A stretch of 64,000 nt of DNA, from positions 930,001 to 994,000 of the forward strand of contig QUOL01000006.1 in assembly GCA_009761415.1 (NCBI GenBank). Reading direction: 5' to 3'. Each line of letters opens with the position of its first letter. Position 1 is the stretch's first letter. The stretch comes from Sarcomyxa edulis. Taxonomy: Eukaryota > Basidiomycota > Agaricomycetes > Agaricales > Mycenaceae. A program made the translations under genes and the position numbers. The notes under the pieces are model-generated. The model searched no databases. It was not told the origin of the DNA and saw only the letters and a program-made list of their open reading frames with translations. Below are positions 25,097 to 36,519 of the stretch, in pieces.

Positions 25097-26661
25097 ATGC
25101 CTCCAATTCGCAACGTTGACACTGCCTTTCAGCGAGATCTCCCTGAATCTGAAGTCAGATTGACTCGCCGGAGATCTGCAAGGAGGTCTTTGACCTCAGC
25201 GACATCCATTTCTGCTCCAGTCCGGCGATCTACGTCCTCGGAGGAGTCTACCTTTATGGACGACCCTGTTGAAGCGGGAGCAAAAGACCATTTTGTTCGT
25301 CGCTCGCAACGCTTATCGACCGGGTCTTTGGAAGTTGTTATCCCACCACCCAGAAGGCCGATTCGCTGTCTTTCCGCAAGATCAGGACGACAGGAAATTA
25401 CGATCAAAGGTCAAGTTTTGAAGCCTACGGACGCGTTCGACACGATGTGGAGGTTTGCAACAGAGAGGAAGGCTATCGATGATAAACGCCGTGCCGGGCT
25501 CCCTCCACCGTATGTTGTCCAATACCTTTCAATCGTACCAGGCTTGTTTATAGACTCTTTTGCATTCCCAGGTGGACCGATGACAAGATACTTCGCGAAT
25601 ATGCCTTTTGCAACCCTTATCGCGTACTCGATCGCGTCAGCCAGTACCTCATCACTGAGGTTATCGAAAGAGGGTCCCAGAAACCCGACGAAATCGTCTT
25701 TCGTGTCGTCCTCTTCAACACGTTCACTAGGATTGAGACATGGGAGCTGCTCCAACGCGAACTTGGACCCCTCACATGGAAAAAATATAACCGTGACGCG
25801 TACGTCGATGTACTGCGTCGGGCGAAGAGTAAAGGAATGTCACTCTATACGGGTGCATTTCAAAAAACCTGCCCATCTCTCCATTCTAACACTAAGGATA
25901 TCTACCTGAGCCATCTCACTCTCATGGAGATGCTCATGAACGAGGAGTTCCCTGCCAAACTTCAACAAGCGGGCCTTCTGTCCGAGCTCTTTGAATGGCT
26001 ATTCTCGTTCCCGAGTATGGGCGATTTCAACGCGTACCAGCTTCTTCTCAACCTCTCATACACTCCAGTCCTCAATTTTCACGACGATGATTTCGTCATT
26101 GCTGGCATAGGTGCTCACATTGGCCTCGAGCGAGTCTTCGGGACCAGCTACGTTAGGGCCAAGGAGGCAGTCAGGGGAATTGATGTCGAAATTATCAGGT
26201 ACCTAACGGAGACGCAATCACAACATTTCAAGCGACTAGGGCTTGACTTCACCTATCTGGGGCCCGAACGCCTGCCCCTGCGGCTTTGCGATATCGAGCA
26301 TCTCCTTTGTGAGATCGGGAAATACTGTCGCGTCAAGAAAACCCCCAGCTCTGCGAAGCGCCGCTTCCACCCGTCCTCGACACTTCCACCAAAGCCGCGA
26401 TTGCCCAAAGCGTGGGCGCATCCTGATCGTAAGATCAGACGTATTGGTCCTATAGGACCTCCAATAAAGGAGAAACGCTATGTCGTCGAATCCATAGCTG
26501 GGAAGAGAAATGGCAAGAACGGGGTTGAATACCTGGTCTATTGGTGGGGATATGCAGCCAAAGACGCAACATGGGAACAGGCATGGTCTTTGATTGCTGA
26601 CGCCCCGGCGGCCGTCAAGGAATACGAGGCATCGAAACAAAAAACACTCAGATTCGCTTGA
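25097..26661 (+). CDS. DNA base hypermodification-type (HMUDK-helical) domain fused to a chromodomain
   Basis: Two exons (25097-25509, 25572-26661) encode 500 residues. Residues 1-110 are basic and disordered. Residues about 111-391 match the helical domain known from 5-hydroxymethyl-dU DNA kinases and the related alpha-glutamyl/putrescinyl-thymine pyrophosphorylase clades: FDTMWRFATERKAIDDKRR, PPPWTDDKILREYAF, PYRVLDRVSQYLITEVI, LFNTFTRIETWELLQRELG, HLTLMEMLMNEEFPAKL, FPSMGDFNAYQLLLNLSYT and DDFVIAGIGAHIGLERVFG. Residues about 437-490 form a chromodomain (KEKRYVVESIAGKRNG, EYLVYWWGYAAKDATWEQ) with the Tyr/Trp/Trp aromatic cage residues in place. The ATG at 25097 is preferred; upstream in-frame codons lead to a TTG or a poor context. 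The intron junction rebuilds PPPWTDD. Inferred role: a chromatin-targeted protein acting on modified bases, or a domesticated derivative that has lost catalysis. Confidence 0.85.
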
Positions 26662-26922
26662 TCCTGCAAATAATCGATAGATGGACTCCTCTCTCCCAAA
26701 TACCAATACCCGTACGTATTGCTTTAGATATGTAAGTAGTAATCATATAGTCCGTACTTATACATTGTACATATTTCAATATACCGCTGTAATCATTCTC
26801 GTTGGCGAAACATCGTCGTGCCAATTGAGAAGAGTCAATTGACAGAAACAAGGAGAGAAGAAGGGGATACATGGATCAAGCAGAGTCCAGAAGGGATAAC
26901 CTATACAGAGGAATCGAAGGGT

Positions 26923-28299
26923 TTACTTCCCCTTGGCTGCGCCGTCTGGGCCTACGAGAATATCATAATGGCCCGGGCTTCACAGATGAAGTCAGATGAA
27001 GACTCCAAAAAAGAAAAAGACCAGCCCATACCGAAAGAGAAGCGTGAGGGGTGCGATGCTTTCGTCGGTCCCAAACTTGTCATCGAAGCTCACTCTGATG
27101 TCGTGTCCATCTACGCGAGCGATTCTGACATTGACCTGAAGCGCACGGGACAAAGCAGTGATCTGCACATCATCTGAATACCATAAGGTCACACATGCAT
27201 TCGTCCGAGTCACAATGAACGACTCACCAGCTTCCTTCCCGACAGCTTCGACGAAACCCTCACAAAAGTCTCGGAGTTCCATCTCGTATCCAAGCTCTGG
27301 GTGCGTGATGAAATATTGATAATCCTCAGGTTCAGTTCGGATTTTTGCCGAAGTCAGTAAGCGAAGAAATACGACGATAGAATTTGATTCTAGCCTTGAC
27401 GATTAGATCAGATTAACCGCAGAAGCATGAATGCTTACCTGCAGGGGATTGGAATCGTGTCAATAGCTCAGTAGGAGTCAAGGTACGTCCATTTTTATCG
27501 GGTGTGATGATCCATTGAATCAAGGAAGCCAATTCGTCATAGAAATCGTCAAAAACAAGACGTTGGAACCCAGCTTTCTCGAGCATAGGTAGGGTGGCGC
27601 TCAGAGTCGATATAGCAGTCGCTACGGCCAAGGGGAGATCAGGGGCCTGCATTAGGCTTTCCACATAGGCAAAGGCTAGAGCTGAACACGACTAGAGGGC
27701 ATCAGAAACATCATAAACGCGCTCAAGATGCAGAATAACTTCACATCTATAGAAACAATCTCCATCGCCTGAGAATAGTTTTAGTGTGGGGACTAAGGAT
27801 TCGAGAAAAAGGCGTACGTACCTCTGGTACGTCGAACATATCTGAACCCTTGACTGTCCAGAAAATCAATCTGCTGTACGAACGAAGAAGATCCATTTTC
27901 GTATTCGGCTCGGAGAACTGATATTGGTTCTATCTCGTCGATCAGAGGTCGTCTGGATGCACTCTCATCGACGGTTTTCTGAGTGATCGACGAGATGAGT
28001 AAAATCACCCTCAATAGTCTCAAAGAGTAGATAGCACTCGCCTGGTTGAGATCGTACAGTTGCGCAGGAGTCAAGGTCGACAGATCTATAGAATAGAATC
28101 CATTGACTCCTTGCCACGCAGATCATCAGATGCGCCACTCACCGGTCTCTGGGGTGATTTCCAACGGAACAGATACTACTTCATCGTCTACGTCGGGTAG
28201 ATCTGTGCTTCTAAGCCTAGCTAAAGAAGGCATTTCGAAATCGGCAAGATTGAGCTCGATGTCTTCCTTAGACTCGGAGAATAAAAGAGAACCGGGCAT
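26923..28299 (-). CDS. Otubain-family deubiquitinase (peptidase C65)
   Basis: Cysteine protease that cleaves ubiquitin chains, OTUB1/2-like. The start is MPGSLLFSESKEDIELNL. Conserved blocks in order are LTPAQLYDLNQ, RRPLIDEIEPISVLRAEYE, FVQQIDFLDSQGFRYVRRTR, GDGDCFYRSLAFAYVESL (catalytic Asp and Cys), ITHPELGYEMELRDFCEGFV, DDVQITALSRALQVNVRIAR, and PGHYDILVGPDG with the catalytic His. It ends in AAKGK. Seven or so exons. The DGDC exon is small, about 25 bases. One intron (28041-27979, 63 bases) begins with GC; it is open in frame and would add 21 residues if retained. It sits just downstream of the co-oriented ERCC6L2-like gene, whose stop is 206 bases upstream of this start. Confidence 0.93.
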
Positions 28300-28504
28300 G
28301 ATTACTGACGAGTGGTAGGGGGTTTGGAAGGAATCATAGCTGACTTCTCTCGCACTGCTTTTATACGAGAACAATATATGAGAACAATGATGAGATATAC
28401 ACAAGGGAGGAGGTTAACAAGAGGTGCAAAATAAATGAATAAATTAATATCGAGCCAAAGTCACAGTCACAAAACGCGAAGACATGTGATACACAGACAC
28501 GCGT

Positions 28505-31500
28505 TTAGTGCATCGCAGATTGACGTGCATGCTCATCGAGTCGTGCTATAAGCGCGTCCTGCTCTTCACTAGTTTTATGTGCACTGAGGACCTTCTTAAG
28601 TATGTGACTGAATCGAAGAAGAGGTCGGAGCTCACAAATTCTTAGCAAATATAGGCAGATCCGAGGGACGCTTGATCATGCCTAGTTCTATCAGTGCCGT
28701 TCGTCTAGAATCTAATCTGTGTGGTTGTATTCTGCGACTTCTATCGGGAGGCCATTTTGCTTCTGGCTTCGATGGAGGTGTTGTGCCGCCGGAAACACCG
28801 GATATCTTGCGTTGCTTTTTTACCTGCAATCATTGTAAGGATTATCAATGGTGTTTATCAATGGAAGATACTACTTGCTTTGTTTAATGCACTCCTAGAG
28901 CGTTTCTCCTCGATAGCACTTGGCAAGAGAACATCGTCATTGCGATGAGTATATTTTACGCCTATAGCGCTCAGGGTTTTCTTGATCACGTCTTCTTCTC
29001 TAACGAGAGGCGGGCCTACAAAAGCAGTTGTTAGGCTTTGCCTCGGCTAGACATAAATACACGAGCAAAAAAGGACTTACCATCGTCAAAAAGGAGTGCT
29101 CCGAGCCCTCGGAAGTCACCCTGATAACTAGATTAACCATTCACTTTCCAAGTCAATGGCAACGAGATACAGACCTCTTCCTTATTGATGACTTTGGCAT
29201 CAGCTTCAATCAACTCGCCCGCCCCCTTTTTTGAGGTCTTTTTGGACTTCGCGCCGCCCATGTTGGCCAGAGCCCAATCCAGCTCCTCTAGACTCGCTTT
29301 CTCGATCTAGATTTGCCAATGAATAGAGCACTAGCCTTATGAGATCCTAGAGCTCACCGCCATCTTAGTAGAGATATCACTCTCATCATGAAGTCTGAAG
29401 ATATTCTCTAGGCCGAAAAGTTCACCCTTTCGAAATGGTCATTCCCTTGAAAACAAAACTGAGCACAACCTGCGCACTCACTCGTTTGGTTGGATCATCT
29501 TGCACTCCTTTGAAGTATCTGAAGATATTGGATACACAAGGAGAATCAGCACCAAAATAATCGGATGACAGGAGACGAAGAAACCCGTACCTCGTTTGTA
29601 CACTAGCTTCATAGCCAATAGCCATCTGCTGTTGCTTGTATAATTGACGTGCATAAATTAGTTCCTCTACAGATCCAGCGCCCAATAAGCGATAGACTAG
29701 AACATCTCGGGTTTGCCCAAATCGATAGGCACGATCCATAGCTTGTAGGTCATGGGCTGGATCTTCGATTTTATTCTATCTTTAGTAGTGGCGGAAACGC
29801 AGTAATCGACTCAGAAGAACTTACTCCAGTTTGGATCTACAAAAATGATAATTAGACGAGTGTCAGCTGAGATGGCAAGACCATGAGACGCACCGAAAAT
29901 AACGACCCTATTTGCTCCTAAATTTGCCAAACCGTGTAAGCGTTGTGGGGGAAACAAATGTTGGAAATATTACCAGTCAGATTCAAGCCCGTGCCACCAG
30001 CAAGAGTGGAGATGAGGAATATATATACATTCGGGTCCTCGTTGAATTGATCAATCATGGGCATCCCTATGAACGAGCTTACTGAGATCGCCTCTTCGAC
30101 CAAAGGAAAGGAAACTTACGCAGCTCCTGCTTTGTCGTACCGTCAAGTTTGAGGAAACCAAAGCCTGAAGTCCTTGAGTTCAGCTGTGGTGAGAAACTAG
30201 AGAAAACACACCTTTACTCTGGAGATGAAACTCAAGCATTACCAAGAGTTTGACCGATTTGGTGAAGATCAGAACTTTATTATTCTTCTCATCTCGCCAC
30301 TTCTTTAGAAGAAACTCCAAGACCTAAAGAGAGAGAATTTCGGTGGCATGAGATCCGCTATACGTGCAAAGAGAAATTCTCGGCCCTACTCACTTTCCAC
30401 TTTCCACAGAGTTGTGGCTGAAACACCGCTTGGCCATATTTCGGGGCATGTCCATGAGGGAATGCAATTTGAGCTAATTCACGATTACGAGCAGTCTGCG
30501 AGCAAAAAGGTGTATAAGAATTCAACGGGGATGAAAGACAAAACCCACTTGATCCGGTGTGTCAGTGGGAGCTGCAGGAATGACAGGTTTAAGGACAAGG
30601 ACGATCAGCTATAACATTCGCGATGAGTAGGCACATGACACCCACCTGGTAGAATGAGAGCTACATGGTTTGACAGTTTGATCAAAACAGACATGTATCT
30701 GAAGATATCCGCAGCATCAAATGGGTGGCAACATTTTTTCCGTCTACAACAATGGAAAATAATTGACCTCTTGCAGCGCAAATGAGGGAGAAGAAGAACA
30801 TACAAAGACTTCGAACCACACGGACATGGATCATCTTTATGAATAAGGTTCTGGACGGCATCAGTAGCTAGTATGCGCTTGTAGATTTCCCGTTGCGTCT
30901 ATTGTTTGAGGATCCCGACGGGTGATCAAATAGATGAATGTCTGCCATGATGATGAGGAAATTCCATTCGCTTACGTGACTCAGGGGACAGAACACGACT
31001 TCGTCGGTCTTTTTCGGGAGCTGATGATACGCCGTGAGTGAATGGATATGAGCTAAGATATGAGAACACTCACCTGGTCCTTGATGATATCCTTTGTCCT
31101 AATCGACAATATATCAGAACTGGGGTTAAGGGCCATGCTAGTAAGGACAAAGAAACCAACCTTCGTAGGAAAAAGCGCGGTAAAAATTTATTCTTCAATA
31201 TAATCGCCACATTCTATATCGTTATCAGTCGCTGCAACAATCTAACCGGTAGAAGATAAGTAGGGGCGAGACTTACAAGAGCCTTAGACCGTTCCTCCTC
31301 ATTCGCCGAAGCCGATTGTCCCACCGTCAAGGGCTTGACTACAAGATGTTTCCACTGCGACTCCGTTCCCAAACGCCCTGGATTTGTCCAGTCTAAGATA
31401 GCCCACATCTCGGTGTAGGAGTTTTGAATGGTGGTCCCTGTTAGACCGAAACGGCGTTGACAGGTGAACTGGTGATATGCGTTGGTGATTTTCGATGTCT

Positions 31501-33770
31501 GGATGGGCGTGAGCGGGGTGTGTTGTAATTAGAGCGGGGAAAGGACTACGCACTGGATTCTTGAGTCGATGGGCTTCATCGACTATTACACAAGTCCAAG
31601 CGAGATCGTCGATGACATCGATGTCCATTCGAGCTATGTCGAACGATGTCAAGACTGCAAGCACAACATGCAAGTCAGTCGTCAAAATTCTACCAAAAGA
31701 CAGTGACTTGAGACCGGAAACTGACCAACATCTAAACGACCGAATTTGAAATCCTTGATTACAGACGCGCGGTCCTCTGCACTCCCTGTATATACACCTA
31801 CTTCGAAGTACCCCCACTACACGGAATATGGGTCAGTTTCAATTCACTGTAACGGAGACGAGAGGCAGGAAACCACCCACCTTCTGAAACTCCCTCTCCC
31901 AATTGAGCACCACAGTCGACGGTGCAATAATCAAACAAGTAGGCCAAGTCGCATCAGCAGGCGGAAGCACCCTACGCTTCTTCCACTCCTTGCTTTCTTG
32001 AAGCTCCGAGACATGGTCGTGACGTCGGTCGATATCCCGCTCGTCGCCGTATTTAGACATTATGGCGGACAGGAAGGAGATGACTTGGATAGTTTTACCT
32101 AGGAAGGATGAAACACTCAGTATAATTACGTGCGAGAAATAGCCTGGAATGATAGTTAGCTTACCCTAGAACGAGCATATCATCATTTCGCGGTCAGTAA
32201 ATATGAAGTAGAAGAATGAGGGGGTACCAACCAAACCCATATCGTCACCTAACAGCCCACCCCTCTTTTCCTTATACATTTCCCAGAAAAACCGGACACC
32301 ATCCCTCTGGTATTCGCGCAGATAGGTGTTGATAGCCGCGGGGACCATCGTTCTTCCTGTCGTGGCGCTGGGTGTACCAGTGGGGGATGGGCTCGTCGAA
32401 TTTCTGGCATTCTTCGCGGCCTCCGTCAACCTATACTTCATCTCCGTATACTCCCCATCCAATACGAACGGAGGGAGCAGGAATTGTCCGGAGCTGAGTG
32501 GGAAGTTCGGCCGGGGGTTGAGTGTCTGTGGGGGCGAGGGTGAGGGTTCTTGCTCTTGAATTTGATTCAAGCAAATAATAAGAAGACAGTGGACGAAACG
32601 AAAACGAGTCGAACGCAAATGTGACATAAAAAAGGGGAAACGTACAGGATCAGCTAATCGTGTCTCCGGCCTATCTACCGCTGTACCACGACAAAACAGC
32701 ACAAACCAGTGTCAGCAGATGAACAAACATTACCAGAACCACCAACATATATAATGGCGCTGTACTTACGAGAGCAAATCGGTAAATCAATATCTTCCTC
32801 AGTGTCATACTCCGTAGCCGAAGTATCATCTTCAGTGGCGCTATCATCCTCGGTGGCGCTGTCGGTGTTGGTGGTTAAACGCGGTCGTTTTGTGGGCGGT
32901 GTGGCAGTTGCAGTTGTAGCAGCAGTAGGTGGGGATTTACGTTTCCCGAGTTGTGCTTGAGGTGAGGGTCGGATGGGGATGGAGCCGGGTATCGGTTCCT
33001 CGGACTCAGATTCAGATTCTGTAGTATAATCATCAATGTTAGAATTCAATATGTATGTGGTATACTAGAAATATGTAGGTGATAGTAGTACCTGTTCGAG
33101 AGTCGTCCGCGTCGTCTTGTGGCGGCGGTGCTGGTTTCGGCTTCGGCTTGATGGGAGATGGTTCTGATTTATTTGAGTCTGAATCTGACGAAGAGCCCTC
33201 AGATTCTTCTTCTTCCTCCTCCTCGTCATCGAGGAGAGCAATAGGGTTTGATGGTCCTTTTCCTTCAGAGCTGGAAGTAGAGTCGAAGTCGTCTCCTAAG
33301 ATATGAGATAAACCGTATCAGCAAGGAGACGGAGAGATAGAAACGAAAGAAGGGAGAAATGCCACCGACCAAAGAACTCGAGTAACGGATTATTCTTGGT
33401 CTCATCTCTTCTACCTGTAGCTCTCCCTGAGTGGCAAAATGATCAAATTCCCTTGCTCTCATCAACGCAGGAAGTCAAGCATACCATATCTCTTATTCTC
33501 ATGTCTCTTTCCCCCACTCTCGTCCTCACTAGACTCCCCAGCCACCCGCTCCGCCTTCAACTCCGCCTCCCTCCTCCTCAAAATCTCCTTCCCGAGGTTA
33601 TTCTTTCGAATCTTGATCTTCTTCCCTTTAGCAGTGGCCTTACCTTTACCTTTACCGTGTCCCTTGCCACGCCCAATCGCCTCATCTTCTTCGGGGATGT
33701 ACGCACCAGGTCTAAAGTCCGGGTCTGATTCTGAATCTGCTAGTGAGTCGGGCGAGTGCGATCGGGGCAT
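28505..33770 (-). CDS. ERCC6L2: SNF2-family DNA translocase, ERCC6L2 type
   Basis: DNA-dependent ATPase of the Rad26/ERCC6-like group; animal ERCC6L2 acts in repair of double-strand breaks and transcription stress. The N-terminal exons encode about 280 acidic and Ser/Lys-rich residues starting [15 protein letters not shown]. The helicase begins with [35 protein letters not shown] (Walker A), [30 protein letters not shown] (DEAH box), [12 protein letters not shown], and after FFLRRTK a Cys cluster [14 protein letters not shown]. Lobe 2 shows [59 protein letters not shown] and the end [14 protein letters not shown]. The C-terminal part has [18 protein letters not shown], a family hallmark as I remember it. 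Some fifteen to twenty short introns. The Walker A region implies a one-base exon at 32165 or an altered motif. Confidence 0.88.
32165..32165 (-). other. Candidate one-base exon in the ERCC6L2 Walker A motif
   Basis: The exon before ends MGL at 32232 and the exon after starts with GT AAA ACT (part of Gly, Lys, Thr) at 32098. A single G at 32165 lies between an AG acceptor (32167-32166) and a GTAAGC donor (32164). Both inferred introns are 66 bases. Rival readings are retention of the second intron, which is open in frame, or a donor four bases later giving an extra Val. Confidence 0.45.
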
Positions 33771-34395
33771 AGTCGCTGCAGTCTACGAGTTGCGCTACTA
33801 AGTACTAGTTTGAGTCGACAATGTGGAGAAGAAGAGAAGAAGGAGGTGGCTATATATACTTTTGCTTTGAGAGAAGGTGGCGGTGGTGGTTGTGGTTGTG
33901 GTCTGGTTGATCGGACGACGAACTCACAAAACAAGAAACGATCGGGATCGGGACCGGGACCGGGACCGGATGAAAAGTGACACGCTTGAGTAGACACGTG
34001 ACAGTGACGCTGTCACAGTTTTAATTAATACTTTAGCTTTTGTAAACGTTATTTATTGGATTTCAGCACGCGGAGGTGTATACGTAGAAAAAATGGTTTG
34101 ATTGTGTGTAGATGAAGAGGAGGGACGGCAAGGCTGCCTGGTACAGATACGACGAGTAAAACTGGAAGAGCAGGATGGGATAAAGAGTTTGATTGTTTGA
34201 TTGTTTGTTTGGAAGAAGAAAGAAATGATAAAATTCGGTTCTCAAAACATGCAATACAATTGGGGAGAGGAATGTAAGACCCGGAAGAGGACTCGATGAT
34301 GGAGATGAGGATACTCAAAGAAGAGAGGGAGGGAACACAGTACCGCTCAATGCTTAACACCCAGATAACCCAATACGGAACCCTCTCCTTTCCCT

Positions 34396-35388
34396 TTAAT
34401 CGAAGGCCTCTTCTGCGCTCCTACGGACCAGACGGCGGACTTTCTTACGATAGGCTGTTGAGTTGGAGAAGGATGAGTCACGGCAAGTCTTTTCGCATAC
34501 TAAAATGACAAAGAAAGAAATACCTTCAAAGTCCGTTCTGACTTCCTTGGCTGCATCTACATTTGCTGGGCTGTCGAGATTGGGCTTGTCGGATGAGAGG
34601 AGGGAGATGACGCTTATGAGCTGTGCACATGTAAGAGTCGTTAGCGGGGCATGGGAGAGGTGGCTGGGGAACGTACAATTGATTCAACGGTGTGCACTGG
34701 CATCCATCGTTCACCGGCATCTTCGTATCCATATTGGTCGTCACCGGGAGCGTGCTGTGTTGTGAAAGGGAGCAATAATGAGATGGAGCCAGAGTGAGAT
34801 GCGATGAGGAGAAGGCGCATATATGCGATGAGAAGAGGAGCGACGACTCACCAGGATGGAGACGCAGACTCTGCCGTCAGGGTAAACTAGACAAATATGA
34901 TCACGATAAGGAGAGTTGTCAGTATAGAAGGGTGGCGACGCAACTGTTCGGATGCCACATGGGTGTGATGAATTGCATCTTGGGTGGAAGAAGTGGGAAT
35001 TCGGGGGGGAAGGTTAGGTGAGCCTTGAAGAAGCCTCCTTCACTGAAAGGCAAGGGTAAATGCCAGAGTACGATTGCATGGGTAGGTAGAAAAGATAGCG
35101 CACTATAAAGTATCCGGAGGGCTGGGTAGATCCATGAGATAAGAAACTGACACAAAGAATGGAGAATAGCTACCCGATGACAAGGATCTCCCACTCATAC
35201 ATGTTGTTCTCATCGACAAGACCTTGGTCGGGCGAATAGAGTGGATTAGAGATGGATCGATGAGAAAGAAACGGAGAAGGAGTACCTGCGGAAAAGCCTT
35301 CGACTGGATGTTTGGTGAGCTCCGTGAGCTGTCGACGTAAAAGAAGTGTGTTCGACGCCGTCTGCGTTGAAGTGGATGGTTTGGACAT
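34396..35388 (-). CDS. Ubiquitin-conjugating enzyme E2, UBE2G1 type
   Basis: Second E2 of the UBE2G class in this window, closer to UBE2G1 (Ubc15-like in fission yeast). Exons give NTLLLRRQLTELTKHPVEGF, LVDENNMYEWEILVIGPPD, YEGGFFKAHLTFPPEFPLLP, PPKMQFITPMWHPNIYPDGR, and VCVSILHAPGDDQYGYE with the catalytic Cys and the class-specific acidic loop. Then come ERWMPVHTVESI, ISVISLLSSDKPNLDSPAN, DAAKEVRTDFEAYRKK and VRRLVRRSAEEAFD at the stop 34398-34396. The start at 35388 (MSKPSTSTQ) is preferred over an upstream in-frame ATG at 35487, which adds 33 Ser/Thr-rich residues. The start is 111 bases from the ATG of a possible divergent gene. Confidence 0.94.
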
Positions 35389-35499
35389 CGTGTCAGACGA
35401 TGAGCTCGTTGTTACCGGCGTTGACAGCGACACTCGACTGGTGGCGGTGGAACAAGAAAGAATACGCACAGACCCGTCACATGCCACGTGTCGGTGACC

Positions 35500-36196
35500 A
35501 TGGCACTTCGGGCCGACATCCTTCGTTCAAGCTTGTCTTTACTCTCGAGCCACTCTCAAGGTCAAGCCAAGGTCGAGCTGGCGGTGGCGGCATTGCCTGC
35601 CACGAACGTCGACCTTTTCAACGAAAGAATGGTGAGGATCATTCCTGTGGAATCGGAGGCTGTGGGGATCGATCTTGGAACTTATGAACCTACTCGGTAT
35701 CAGGATAGGCTATCCTGATACCGCAGAATGGCCAACGTGACTTTATACAACATTTTCATGAGTGTTTTGGCCACGGACAGTTTTATCAGCTCTTTCCTCT
35801 AGGCATTCGAGGCAGTTCTGCGTCAGCCGATGCGTCTACCGCATGGACATGTCGTGTCTGTACGGACTCCTAGACTCCTAGTCATGCTACCGTCCATGGT
35901 CGAAGCTTCAAGCTCAAAGGCTATCCAAGAAACAAGACCTGCAAGTACTACGTGAGTGAGCAAGTTTAATTGATCTAGAGTTACTAGGTAGACGTTACCT
36001 CCTGCCGATTTCGCCGTACGTTTTTCCTCCGTTCCAGTGGCTGTTGAGATCGAAAAGACGAACAATTCGGTACGTACGCCACACGTTCACATCGAGTCTA
36101 CCTACCTCTGACCGCCTCCTCTCTTCGTGTTATAGCTCACTTGGAAGTTATTCTGCATATTACATATGTGTATCTCGATGTATCCAGATGAAGTGA
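35500..36196 (+). CDS. Possible small multi-exon gene, unrecognised
   Basis: An ATG at 35500, divergent from the E2 gene, opens MALRADILRSSLSLLSSHSQ, then VELAVAALPATNVDLFNERM and VRIIPVESEAVGIDLGTYEP. Downstream open segments look coding: AFEAVLRQPMRLPHGHVVSV and VRTPRLLVMLPSMVEASSSK at 35802-35940, ending near several GT donors. How the exons join is unclear because a perfect palindrome (35695-35723) occupies the expected splice region. The end given is that of one possible chain. It may be a real conserved gene or a chance chain of frames. Confidence 0.3.
35695..35723. repeat. Perfect 29-base palindrome
   Basis: Fourteen-base arms (CGGTATCAGGATAG and its exact reverse complement) flank one central base. 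On either strand it could form a stable hairpin; as DNA it could extrude a cruciform. Confidence 0.9.
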
Positions 36197-36519
36197 GACC
36201 GTCTCTATCTCGTGTACTTGTGATGATTGTGGTACTTGATGATTTTTGTTGATCGAAAACCGGATATTGACACATAGTTTGCCTTCGTCAGGTATATGCC
36301 GGAGACGTTACGTTCAAAGTACCTCCGTTAATGTCCTGCGTGTTGTCTTGTACGAGCCTTGGATCTGAAGCTGCGTGATGAATGACAAAAACTCTAGGCT
36401 TGATAGCAAGGCGAAACAACAAAGACAGCTAGTAGGTACATATTCAGAGCGACGAAAGCAGGTGAAACAGCAAAATATGGTATCGAACAAAGAGCAAAGA
36501 TGAAAAACGTAGCGACCCA

